Of a DNA stretch of 64,000 nucleotides, positions 8,760-17,300 are shown piece by piece (the stretch's first letter is position 1; every line of letters begins with the position of its first letter). The stretch lies in contig NZ_AUAF01000011.1 in the NCBI RefSeq assembly GCF_000428585.1, positions 1 to 64,000 of the forward strand, read 5' to 3'. A program made the position numbers and the translations under genes. Below the pieces are notes generated by a model. That model was not told where the DNA came from. It ran no database searches and saw only the letters and a list, made by a program, of their open reading frames with translations. Origin of the DNA: Zooshikella ganghwensis DSM 15267. Lineage in GTDB: Bacteria > Pseudomonadota > Gammaproteobacteria > Pseudomonadales > Zooshikellaceae.

Positions 8760-8824
8760 AGGCAGCTCTACAAAATTACTATTTTTAGAGTCACCTTAAT
8801 TTATAAAGGCAGGAGCTTAAAACT

Positions 8825-9370
8825 ATGTCAGAACCATTTATTGCACAAATTCAATTATGGGGCTGTAATTATGCACCACGAGGCTGGGCATATTGTGATG
8901 GTGGGTTGTTATCAATAGCAGAAAATACGGCATTATTCTCTTTAATAGGTACTACATATGGTGGGGATGGTCGTACTACGATGGGATTACCTAATTTACA
9001 AGGTAGGGCGCCAATGCATCCCGGAAATGGTCCAGGGCTGACACCCAGATTATTGGCTGAACGAGGAGGGACGGAACAAGTCGTGTTGACTCAAGCCACT
9101 ATACCTGCCCATACACACCAAATGTACGCGGAGGATGCTGATGCAGAGGAAACCCAAACCACAGCAGCCTATTTAGCAAAAGGAGGTGTTCCAGGGCGAG
9201 GAGGGCGTTTTTATCCTATAGATACCTATAATAACCCTGATAACTTAATGCCATTGTCCTCTTCAGCTTTAACTGAAACAGGCTTAGGGCAAGCTCATGA
9301 AAACAGACAGCCATTTTTAGCGGTCAACTTTTGTATCGCATTAATGGGGATTTATCCAAACCGAAGTTAA
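8825..9370 (+). CDS. Tail-collar domain protein 3 (MdpB-like)
   Basis: Third paralogue (181 residues). Core motifs are YAPRGWAYCDGGLLSI, LFSLIGTTYGGDGRTTMGLP and NLQGRAPMHPGNGPGLTPR, with the end FLAVNFCIALMGIYPNRS. It carries a longer insert of about ten residues (PGRGGRFYPIDTY region) before the C-terminal strand. AGGAG precedes the ATG by seven to eight bases. The triplet is followed, after a 339-bp gap, by a DUF6916-like gene, a combination I recognise from collar-protein loci in other proteobacteria. Confidence 0.85.
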   Translation: MSEPFIAQIQLWGCNYAPRGWAYCDGGLLSIAENTALFSLIGTTYGGDGRTTMGLPNLQGRAPMHPGNGPGLTPRLLAERGGTEQVVLTQATIPAHTHQMYAEDADAEETQTTAAYLAKGGVPGRGGRFYPIDTYNNPDNLMPLSSSALTETGLGQAHENRQPFLAVNFCIALMGIYPNRS

Positions 9371-9709
9371 AAAAATATAATAATTTATATGCCGTGTTAT
9401 ATCCTTTATGATGCATTTTTAAACCCTTTGTTATGAGTATTGTTTTTTTTAACGTTAGGTGTTATTGAACACTGGGTGTCATAAAAACGTACAGTTATTC
9501 CTTATAAACTTTATGGGGTTTGGAGCGGCAACCAGGCTCACAGGGAAAGGTTCTCGGTGTGCTCGAAAGGTGTAATCCAGGCTTTTCCCCGGTTTAACCT
9601 ATTTAAACTTGACAATTTTTTACTCATATTTCGGTCTTAAAAACTACACATAACAGCATGTATACCTAACATATAGGGTATGCCTTTGACGAAGGGACGA
9701 GAGAGTACT
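9371..9709. other. Gene-free stretch after collar genes
   Basis: This 339-bp gap holds a hairpin-bearing dispersed element (9522-9567 core) and a small palindrome ATACC/GGTAT near 9661-9681. A promoter for the following gene may lie here but none was convincing. Confidence 0.5.
9522..9567 (-). repeat. Dispersed element X, copy 1
   Basis: On the minus strand this reads TTTCGAGCACACCGAGAACC and, after a short gap, GAGCCTGGTTGCCGCTCC. It aligns without gaps over about 47 bases with 51447-51493, with roughly three quarters of positions identical by eye. Function unknown. Confidence 0.5.
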
Positions 9710-10036
9710 ATGCAGGTTGATACACTTGCCCAGCTAAAGCATGATGATTTTGGTAAGCACATTAAAGAGAAGTTTATTGTTAAGGATGTTGGTGTTGATT
9801 TCTCTATAGAACTTATTGAAGTTAAACAGTTATATAGAGCAATTAAAAAAGACGGACGAGATCAGTTTTCCTTACTCTTTAAAGCCAGAGACGAAATACT
9901 GTTGCCACAAAAAACATATCATTTGGAACATGAAAAAATGGGGCGGCTTGATATTTTTTTGGTGCCAATTGGTCATGAGTGCCCAGAAGATCAAGGTGGT
10001 CAGGCGTTTTACTTATATGAAGCTATTTTTACTTGA
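9710..10036 (+). CDS. DUF6916-like protein
   Basis: Protein of 108 residues from the ATG at 9710, preceded by GAGAGAG at a suitable distance. The in-frame ATG at 9680 has a poorer site and lies in a small palindrome. Sequence features are an N-terminal LAQLKHDDFGKHIKEKF segment, the central IELIEVKQLYR, FSLLFKARDEILLPQKTYHLEH, and the end MGRLDIFLVPIGHE followed by YLYEAIFT. This matches my recollection of the DUF6916 family, small all-beta proteins encoded beside collar-domain genes. Function is unknown; co-occurrence suggests a partner or assembly factor of the collar proteins. No signal peptide or membrane segment is visible. Confidence 0.7.
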   Translation: MQVDTLAQLKHDDFGKHIKEKFIVKDVGVDFSIELIEVKQLYRAIKKDGRDQFSLLFKARDEILLPQKTYHLEHEKMGRLDIFLVPIGHECPEDQGGQAFYLYEAIFT

Positions 10037-10517
10037 GTTTATATTTTGGGAATGAGTTTTGGTTGAGCGTATTAAGTTTTAATGAAAAATATCACCGCTT
10101 TGTCTTAGCGTCATAAAGCTATACGCTTTTTTGGTGATTGTTTGTAGTGTTTTATTGGTCTAATATTTAGACTGAGTTTTAACATTAACACGCCGAAAAA
10201 AGTTTTCTGGTTTGCGCACTGGCCTTGGCTAATAGTTTTGGTGTTACTTGCTATCTATTATTTAGGAGAGGTTTCAATGTAACCTTGATTTTTTGCATGG
10301 ATGCTTCTGTAAAACCGATGGTTAATATATAACATTTGGTGCTTTTGTTCTATTTTATATTATTGTTGCTCATAATGATGAGATTGCAATGCTCTTAAAA
10401 TAGAGGCTCTAAAAAAATAGAAAGTTTTTCAATGTGCATGTTACACCTTTTTATGCACGAAACTTTTATAGACTGGATTGTCTAGTTAATTCGCGAAATT
10501 TGCAGGAGCACGAAACC
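10037..10517. other. Gene-free stretch before giant repeat gene
   Basis: This 481-bp AT-rich region contains a terminator hairpin (10091-10138) and presumably the promoter of the giant gene. No open frame here resembles a gene. Confidence 0.5.
10091..10138 (+). terminator. Rho-independent terminator after DUF6916 gene
   Basis: Inner stem AGCGT (10107-10111) / ACGCT (10123-10127) runs into six T's. An outer arm pair ATCACC (10091-10096) / GGTGAT (10133-10138) encloses it. It separates the collar/DUF6916 unit from the giant gene. Confidence 0.6.
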
Positions 10518-13500
10518 ATGCAACTTAAAAGTCAGCATCGTTTTCCCTATCGTTCTCTTCTTCATAAATACTTCAAACATGGTTTACGTGGCAGAGTAAA
10601 TACGCTCTTGCGCAAAAAAAAGACTTACTCTTCGCCTTTTCAAGATTCATTGTTGCATAGTGTCTCATCGGCCTCATGTTTAATTGCACTAGAAAAGCGG
10701 TTTTTATTTGATGGTGCTGCTGCCGCAACAGCTGCAGATACTGCGAGTGCTAATGAAGGTTCCACAAACTCAACTGGAGAGGATACTTCATCAGAAGACT
10801 TGGCTCAGGCATTGATGCAGCCTGTAACAACTAATAATGAAACAGAAAATAGCGAAGAAGCGTCAGATAAAAGTAAAACAGTTATCTTCATTGACAGTCG
10901 AGTTTCAGATTATCAGTCCTTAGTGGAAGGGTTAGATGAGTCTGTTGATGTTGTCATTATTCAGGCGCAACAAAATGGTCTGGAGCAAATGGCTAACGCG
11001 CTGGCTGAATATAGTAACCTGGATGCTATTCATGTTGTTTCGCATGGTGATGATGGACAGCTGCAATTAGGCAATATAACTGTTTCGTCAGATAATATTG
11101 CTGATTATACACAGCACTTGTCAGATATTGGTGCTGCACTTAGCCAGCAAGGCGACATTTTATTGTATGGCTGTGACGTAGGGAAAGGCTCTATAGGTGA
11201 AGCTTTTGTTCAAGCTTTGGCAGGTTTCACAGATGCTGATATTGCAGCCTCTACGGATGATACTGGTGGTGATGAATTAGGTGGAAACTGGCATTTTGAG
11301 TATACAACAGGTGATGTGTCAACAGACTCACCTTTTGATGCAGAAGTACTTGCGTCATATGATTATTTAATGGCACTCCCTATTTCCAGTGACCAAACAA
11401 CTAATTATGACGGATTGGGACTGTCTGATACTGCAGTAATCGCCAATGGCACAGTGATTGATGATATTTCTTATGATGGTTGGCGGTTTAATGGTTTTGG
11501 AGGCGAAACGGGAATTTATGCCCATGAAGGTAGTTTAACTAATGATGTGAATACTACTGGTACGCGCTTTTATACCAGTGACAGCTCCAACTTTAAATTC
11601 ACCAGTATTGATTATGTCATTGATACAGCAGGTAACCCTGCCAATGCCACCATAACCTTTTATGGTTTTCGTAATGGAGTACAAGTAGAGTCTCAAGGCT
11701 TTAATGCGGCAGATACCAGTTCTGGTACCTGGACATTAAACTGGGGTTCCGTTGATGAGGTGAAGGTTACTGCAAATACTCACTGGATCTTCATGGATAA
11801 TTTAAAAGTTGGTGCTGAAATTCCTGCGAATGCGACACCCGCAGTTTCCATTAATAATACCAATTTAGCTTATACCGAAGGCAATGCTGCGACCCAAATA
11901 GACAGTGCGGGAACTGTCAGTGACTCAGATGGCGATGCAGAGTGGAATGGTGGCTCTTTATCAGTGCAAATTACTGGTAATGCAGAAGCGGGTGATCGAA
12001 TCAGTATTGTTGACAGTGATGGTGACGGTACCGCAATTACCATTGGTGGTACCAATATTTTTGCTAATGGTATTGATATTGGTGACCTCAGCGCCAGTGG
12101 CGGTATTGTCACTGGTGGTACCAAGCTAACTATTACCTTTGACAGCGATGCTACCAATGCCAATGTCCAGGAAGTGTTGCAGTCCATTCGTTATGACTCT
12201 ACGACTCAAGATCCAGGCACTTCTAATCGCACCATTACGTTTACCGCTACGGACAAAAATGCAGCCAGTGGTTCAGATACTCGAACTGTTGTGATGACGG
12301 CTGTCAACGATGAGCCTACCTTAACGGCCAATGCCAGCAACCCCACTTATACAGAAGGAGGGACTGCGGCTAGCTTGTTTAGTGGAACGAGTGTCAGCAC
12401 TATTGAGTCAGGGCAAACAGTGAGTGGTTTAACTTTTACTATCACCAATGTCACTAATGGTAGTAATGAGCGTATCAATGTGGATGGCACCACCATTGTA
12501 CTGACTCATGGCACAAATGGTACAACCGCGAGTAATAGCTTGAATTACAGTGTCAGTGTCATAGGTACCACGGCAACCATATCATTGACTGGTGGCACTT
12601 TATCGGCGGCAGCTACTCAGACTCTGGTGGATAACATGAGCTACCAGAATAACAGTAACTCGCCCAATACCAGTAACCGAGTGGTCACCTTAACCAGTAT
12701 TCAAGACAGTGGCGGCACCGCCAATGGTGGGGATAATACGGGCTCATTAGCCATTGCTTCAACCATCACGGTGGTGCAAAACAATGATGAGCCTACCTTA
12801 ACCAGTAATGGCAGTAACCCCACTTTTACCGAAGGTGGCGCTGCGGCCAGTCTATATAGTGGTACCAGTATCAGTACCGTCGAAGCAGGCCAAACCATTA
12901 AAGGGCTGACTTTTACCATCACTAACGTGACTAATGGCAGCAGTGAGATTATCAATATTGATGGTACCGCAATTGTACTGACCCATGGCACGAGTGGCAG
13001 TACCGCGACTAATAGTCTGAATTACAGTGTGATGGTGATTGGCACGACTGCCACTGTGTCCTTGACGGGAGGCACACTGTCAACTGCAGCGACGCAAACC
13101 ATGATAGACAATATGAGCTATCAAAATAACAGTAACACGCCGAATACAAGTAACCGAGTGGTGACGTTAACCAGTATTCAAGACAGTGGTGGTACCGCGA
13201 ATGGTGGAGATGATACGGCTTCTGTGGCTATTGCTTCGACGGTAACGGTGGTTGGGGTTAATGATGAACCGACCTTAACGGCCAATGCCAGTAACCCGAC
13301 CTTTACTGAAGGTGGTGCAGCCGCCAGCCTGTTTACCGGTACCAATATCAATACGGTGGAATCGGGGCAAAATATCACGGGGCTGAGCTTTACCATTACC
13401 AATGTCACCAATGGTAGTAATGAACGGATCAATATCGATGGCACGACTATTGTGCTGACCTATGGCACTAACGGTAGTACCGCGGGCAATAGCTTGAATT

Positions 13501-16500
13501 ACAGTGTAATGGTGATCGGCACCACTGCCACAGTCACCATGACGGGTGGCAATATGTCTACCGCAGCAGCACAGACTATGATCGATAACATGAGTTACCA
13601 GAACAACAGTAACTCCCCCAGTACCAGCAATCGGGTGGTGACCTTAACCAGTATTCAAGACAGTGGCGGCACCGCCAATGGTGGAGATAATACGGGCTCT
13701 CTGGCAGTGGCTTCCACCGTGACCGTGGTACAGAACAACGATGAGCCCACCTTAACCGCTAATGGTAGCAACCCGACCTTTACCGAGGGGGGGGCTGCTG
13801 CCAGTCTGTTCAGTGGCACTAATATCAGTACCGTCGAAGCAGGGCAAACCATCAAGGGCTTTACTTTTACGGTGTCCAATGTGGCCAACGGCATTAATGA
13901 AGTGATCAATATAGACGGCACGGCGATTGTGCTGACTCATGGCACCAGAGGCAGCACGGCGGGCAATAGCTTGAGTTATAGCGTGACCGTGGTGGGTACG
14001 ACGGCCACCGTGGCATTGACCGGGGGCACGATGTCCACCGCCACCACGCAAACCTTGATCGATAACATGAGTTATCAGAACAACAGTAATACCCCCAGCA
14101 CCAGCAACCGGGTGGTGACCTTAACCAGTATTCAAGACAGTGGTGGTACAGCCAATGGTGGGGATGATACCGCGTCTATTTCCGTGGCCTCGACTGTGAC
14201 GGTGGTGGGGGTAAATGATGAGCCGACCTTAACCGCCAATGCCAGTAACCCGACCTTTACCGAAGGGGGCGCGGTAGCCAGCCTGTTTACCGGTACCAAT
14301 ATCAATACGGTGGAATCGGGGCAAAATATCACGGGGCTGAGCTTTACCATCACCAATGTCACCAATGGCAGCAATGAGCGGATCAATATTGATGGCACCA
14401 CCATTGTGCTGACCCATGGCATCAATGGCAGCACCGCGGGGAATAGTTTGAATTACAGCGTAATGGTGATCGGTACTACGGCGACAGTGACCATGACCGG
14501 GGGTAACCTGTCAGTAGCCGCAGCCGAAACCATGATCGATAACATGAGTTACCAGAACAACAGTAACTCGCCCAGCACTAGCAACCGGGTAGTGACCTTA
14601 ACCAGTATTCAGGACAGTGGCGGTACGGCTAATGGTGGGGATAACACCGGCTCACTAGCGGTGGCATCTACTGTCACTGTCGTACAAAACAATGATGAGC
14701 CCACCTTAACCGCTAATGGTAGCAACCCGACCTTTACCGAGGGTGGCGCCGCCGCTAGTCTGTTCAGTGGCACTAATATCAGTACCGTGGAAGCAGGGCA
14801 AACCATCAAAGGCTTTACCTTTACCATTTCCAATGTAGCGAATGGTATTAATGAAGTGATCAATATTGACGGCACGGCCATCGTGCTGACCCACGGCACC
14901 AGCGGCAGCACGGCGGGCAATAGCTTGAGTTATAGCGTGACCGTGGTGGGTACGACGGCCACCGTGGCATTGACCGGTGGCACGATGTCCACCGCCACCA
15001 CGCAAACCCTGATTGATAACATGAGTTATCAGAACAACAGCAATACCCCTAGCACCAGCAACCGGGTGGTGACCTTAACCAGTATTCAAGACAGCGGTGG
15101 CACTGCCAATGGTGGGGATGATACGGCGTCTATTTCCGTGGCCTTGACGGTGACCATGGTGGGCGTCAATGATGAGCCTACCTTAACCGCCAATGCCAGC
15201 AACCCGACCTTTACCGAAGGGGGGGCCGCCGCCAGCCTGTTTACCGGTACCAATATCAATACCGTGGAATCGGGGCAGAATATTACTGGGCTGAGCTTTA
15301 CCATCACCAACGTGACCAATGGCAGTAATGAACGCATTAATATCGATGGTACCACCATTGTCCTCACCCACGGCACTAACGGCAGTACGGCCGGCAATAG
15401 TCTGAATTACAGTGTGATGGTGATCGGCACCACCGCCACCGTGACCATGACCGGGGGTAATCTATCGGTCGCGGCGGCAGAAACCATGATCGACAACATG
15501 AGTTACCAGAACAACAGTAACTCCCCCAGTACCAGCAATCGGGTGGTGACGTTAACCAGTATTCAAGACAGTGGTGGTACTGCAAATGGTGGTGATAATA
15601 CGGCATCATTGGCTATTGCATCTACAGTAACTGTTGTTAGTAATAATGATGCCCCCACATTAAGCGCTAATGCGAATAATCCCAACTTTGTTGAAGATGG
15701 CAGTGCGGTTAATGTATTTAATGGCACAACAGTTAGCACAGTCGAAGCTGGCCAAAATATCACAGGCTTAACCCTAACAATCACCAACATCACGAATATT
15801 TCTCAAGAAATAATCAATATTGATGGTGCTTCGATTTTACTGGTTAATGGTGCTTCCGGTTCCACTACTATTAATGGACTAAGTTATGCAGTGACTTTTT
15901 CTGGTTCTACCGCAACAGTTGTATTAACTGGAGGCAGTTTAACAACTGCACAAACTCAGACGTTGGTTGATGGCATAACCTATCAAAATAATAGTCAATC
16001 CCCCAACACAACATCTCGTGTAGTGACTTTGAAACAAATTACTGATGATGGAGGTACTGCAGATGGTGGTAGTGATACGAAGAATATTTCGGTTGTTTCT
16101 ACGGTAAGTATTACATCAGTAAATGATGTACCGACTGCCATGAGTTTATCGAATGCAGATTTAAACTTGTCCTCAACAACAGGCATTGTGGGTTCATTAT
16201 CAGCGACAGATGCTGATATTGGCGATATACATACTTATGCATTAGTCAGTGGTGTAGGTGGTGACCATAATGGCTTATTTGTGGTTGAAAATAATGTAAT
16301 TAAAGCGGCAAATACTGCTAATTTGTCTGGTGGTGTGTATACCATTCGAGTGCAAGCGATTGATCGTGCAGGAGGAACCTACGAACGATCCTTTACCATA
16401 ACGGTTACTGATGATGCATCCTTAAACTATACCCAGCAAAATGGTAATAACATTGGCGCTGATAGACCGAGGGTAAATAATGAGCCTATTGGAGCTGGTG

Positions 16501-17072
16501 AACCGGCTTTTGAGCCAGATAACCCTCTACTGCCAGAACCACCGACAGTCAATGTGGTTTTACCAAGGGAAGCGATTGCGGTAAATAATGTTATCGATGC
16601 AAATCAGCGTACCTATAATACAACGCTGAGCCATATTGTAACCAGTACACAGGTAGCACCTCCTTTAACATTTTCACCGACCTATAATTTTTATACTGCT
16701 ATCGGTCGTGGGTTTGGAGTGAGTAGTTCAACACCATTTGTTTCACCAACTGACTTTGGCACTCCGCCTGGTTTTAATCAAGATAATGGGCCAGCAGATA
16801 CTGACAGTAATGATGTTAATAATCAGGGAGATGAAGAGCCTGCAAATAGTGGAACCCCTGGTGATAGTGATACCCCTGATAGCAGCCGTGATGATGCTTC
16901 TGCAAATGATACGACATTTAGACCTAACTTTACTGAGCAGTTACAACTTGCGAATAATGCAAATCAAAAACAAGCATTGTTGGCAGCACTGCTTGGTACA
17001 CCATTAAATGAAAAGGCACAAGAAAGTGAGCAAGTTATCGATTTAAAAAATGATCATAAAAAAGTGAGTTAG
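10518..17072 (+). CDS. Giant DUF4347 protein with LEPRxLL-like motif and eight 159-residue repeats
   Basis: Probable exported or surface protein, 2184 residues from the ATG at 10518 (AGGAG nine bases upstream); a GTG at 10434 is the alternative. There is no classical signal peptide. The basic first 40 residues are followed by LEKRFLFDGA (58-67), resembling the LEPR-XLL motif of large adhesin-like proteins. A DUF4347 domain spans about 115-285, with IHVVSHG (His176) and YGCDVG (Cys219), a His/Cys arrangement like caspase-clan peptidases. A beta region (about 290-430) and a cadherin-like repeat precede eight tandem 159-residue units (bases 12306-16121). A final cadherin-like domain and a Pro/Asn-rich tail follow. 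No RTX glycine repeats are present. Neighbours (adaptors, M50 protease, TolC protein) suggest it is the cargo. The central repeats are visibly richer in G+C than the ends. Confidence 0.85.
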   Translation: MQLKSQHRFPYRSLLHKYFKHGLRGRVNTLLRKKKTYSSPFQDSLLHSVSSASCLIALEKRFLFDGAAAATAADTASANEGSTNSTGEDTSSEDLAQALMQPVTTNNETENSEEASDKSKTVIFIDSRVSDYQSLVEGLDESVDVVIIQAQQNGLEQMANALAEYSNLDAIHVVSHGDDGQLQLGNITVSSDNIADYTQHLSDIGAALSQQGDILLYGCDVGKGSIGEAFVQALAGFTDADIAASTDDTGGDELGGNWHFEYTTGDVSTDSPFDAEVLASYDYLMALPISSDQTTNYDGLGLSDTAVIANGTVIDDISYDGWRFNGFGGETGIYAHEGSLTNDVNTTGTRFYTSDSSNFKFTSIDYVIDTAGNPANATITFYGFRNGVQVESQGFNAADTSSGTWTLNWGSVDEVKVTANTHWIFMDNLKVGAEIPANATPAVSINNTNLAYTEGNAATQIDSAGTVSDSDGDAEWNGGSLSVQITGNAEAGDRISIVDSDGDGTAITIGGTNIFANGIDIGDLSASGGIVTGGTKLTITFDSDATNANVQEVLQSIRYDSTTQDPGTSNRTITFTATDKNAASGSDTRTVVMTAVNDEPTLTANASNPTYTEGGTAASLFSGTSVSTIESGQTVSGLTFTITNVTNGSNERINVDGTTIVLTHGTNGTTASNSLNYSVSVIGTTATISLTGGTLSAAATQTLVDNMSYQNNSNSPNTSNRVVTLTSIQDSGGTANGGDNTGSLAIASTITVVQNNDEPTLTSNGSNPTFTEGGAAASLYSGTSISTVEAGQTIKGLTFTITNVTNGSSEIINIDGTAIVLTHGTSGSTATNSLNYSVMVIGTTATVSLTGGTLSTAATQTMIDNMSYQNNSNTPNTSNRVVTLTSIQDSGGTANGGDDTASVAIASTVTVVGVNDEPTLTANASNPTFTEGGAAASLFTGTNINTVESGQNITGLSFTITNVTNGSNERINIDGTTIVLTYGTNGSTAGNSLNYSVMVIGTTATVTMTGGNMSTAAAQTMIDNMSYQNNSNSPSTSNRVVTLTSIQDSGGTANGGDNTGSLAVASTVTVVQNNDEPTLTANGSNPTFTEGGAAASLFSGTNISTVEAGQTIKGFTFTVSNVANGINEVINIDGTAIVLTHGTRGSTAGNSLSYSVTVVGTTATVALTGGTMSTATTQTLIDNMSYQNNSNTPSTSNRVVTLTSIQDSGGTANGGDDTASISVASTVTVVGVNDEPTLTANASNPTFTEGGAVASLFTGTNINTVESGQNITGLSFTITNVTNGSNERINIDGTTIVLTHGINGSTAGNSLNYSVMVIGTTATVTMTGGNLSVAAAETMIDNMSYQNNSNSPSTSNRVVTLTSIQDSGGTANGGDNTGSLAVASTVTVVQNNDEPTLTANGSNPTFTEGGAAASLFSGTNISTVEAGQTIKGFTFTISNVANGINEVINIDGTAIVLTHGTSGSTAGNSLSYSVTVVGTTATVALTGGTMSTATTQTLIDNMSYQNNSNTPSTSNRVVTLTSIQDSGGTANGGDDTASISVALTVTMVGVNDEPTLTANASNPTFTEGGAAASLFTGTNINTVESGQNITGLSFTITNVTNGSNERINIDGTTIVLTHGTNGSTAGNSLNYSVMVIGTTATVTMTGGNLSVAAAETMIDNMSYQNNSNSPSTSNRVVTLTSIQDSGGTANGGDNTASLAIASTVTVVSNNDAPTLSANANNPNFVEDGSAVNVFNGTTVSTVEAGQNITGLTLTITNITNISQEIINIDGASILLVNGASGSTTINGLSYAVTFSGSTATVVLTGGSLTTAQTQTLVDGITYQNNSQSPNTTSRVVTLKQITDDGGTADGGSDTKNISVVSTVSITSVNDVPTAMSLSNADLNLSSTTGIVGSLSATDADIGDIHTYALVSGVGGDHNGLFVVENNVIKAANTANLSGGVYTIRVQAIDRAGGTYERSFTITVTDDASLNYTQQNGNNIGADRPRVNNEPIGAGEPAFEPDNPLLPEPPTVNVVLPREAIAVNNVIDANQRTYNTTLSHIVTSTQVAPPLTFSPTYNFYTAIGRGFGVSSSTPFVSPTDFGTPPGFNQDNGPADTDSNDVNNQGDEEPANSGTPGDSDTPDSSRDDASANDTTFRPNFTEQLQLANNANQKQALLAALLGTPLNEKAQESEQVIDLKNDHKKVS
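12306..16121 (+). repeat. Eight exact-length 477-bp tandem coding repeats
   Basis: Units begin at the Asn-Asp codons at 12306, 12783, 13260, 13737, 14214, 14691, 15168 and 15645, with the next equivalent at 16122. Every period is exactly 477 bases. Units 3, 5 and 7 are near-identical (type A, FTGTNINTVESGQNITG) and units 4 and 6 are near-identical (type B, FSGTNISTVEAGQTIKG), giving a 954-bp higher-order repeat. Outer units are more divergent. Confidence 0.92.
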
Positions 17073-17142
17073 TAAATCGTTACAAAAATAAATTATATTT
17101 CTATCTAAAAAAAACAGTGAGTTAGCTATAGTTGTTATATGT

Positions 17143-17180
17143 AGGTAATAAGACAAAAATGTTCTTATTACCTGCATTTT
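17143..17180 (+). terminator. Terminator after giant gene
   Basis: An 11-bp perfect stem AGGTAATAAGA (17143-17153) / TCTTATTACCT (17163-17173) is followed by GCATTTT. It lies 71 bp after the giant gene stop, so the TolC gene probably has its own promoter in the remaining 120 bp. Confidence 0.6.
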
Positions 17181-17300
17181 GGTATCTGAAATGATTTGGG
17201 GTGGACGATGCCAATGCTAGTTTTTCTGTAATAATACTCATAATGCAGGGTATAAATTGAATAACATTTAATTGGTTATATTCGCGGGGACAGTTGCGCC

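Noticed and set aside
7704-9370. Prophage tail module
   Set aside because: Only collar-domain proteins occur; there is no baseplate, tube, sheath, terminase or integrase. The neighbours are transport genes.
9511-9600. Cyclic di-GMP (GEMM) riboswitch
   Set aside because: A superficial GCTCGAAAGG hairpin-like string is present, but the conserved GEMM core could not be matched, and the sequence aligns better with the dispersed element at 51447.
11870-15800. Many minus-strand open frames of 60-105 codons across the giant repeat gene
   Set aside because: They repeat with the 477-bp period and are the antisense of conserved coding repeats; no ribosome sites or family character.
10434-17072. RTX-type type I secretion substrate
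   Set aside because: No GGxGxD nonapeptide repeats and no C-terminal RTX-like signal were seen in the giant protein.
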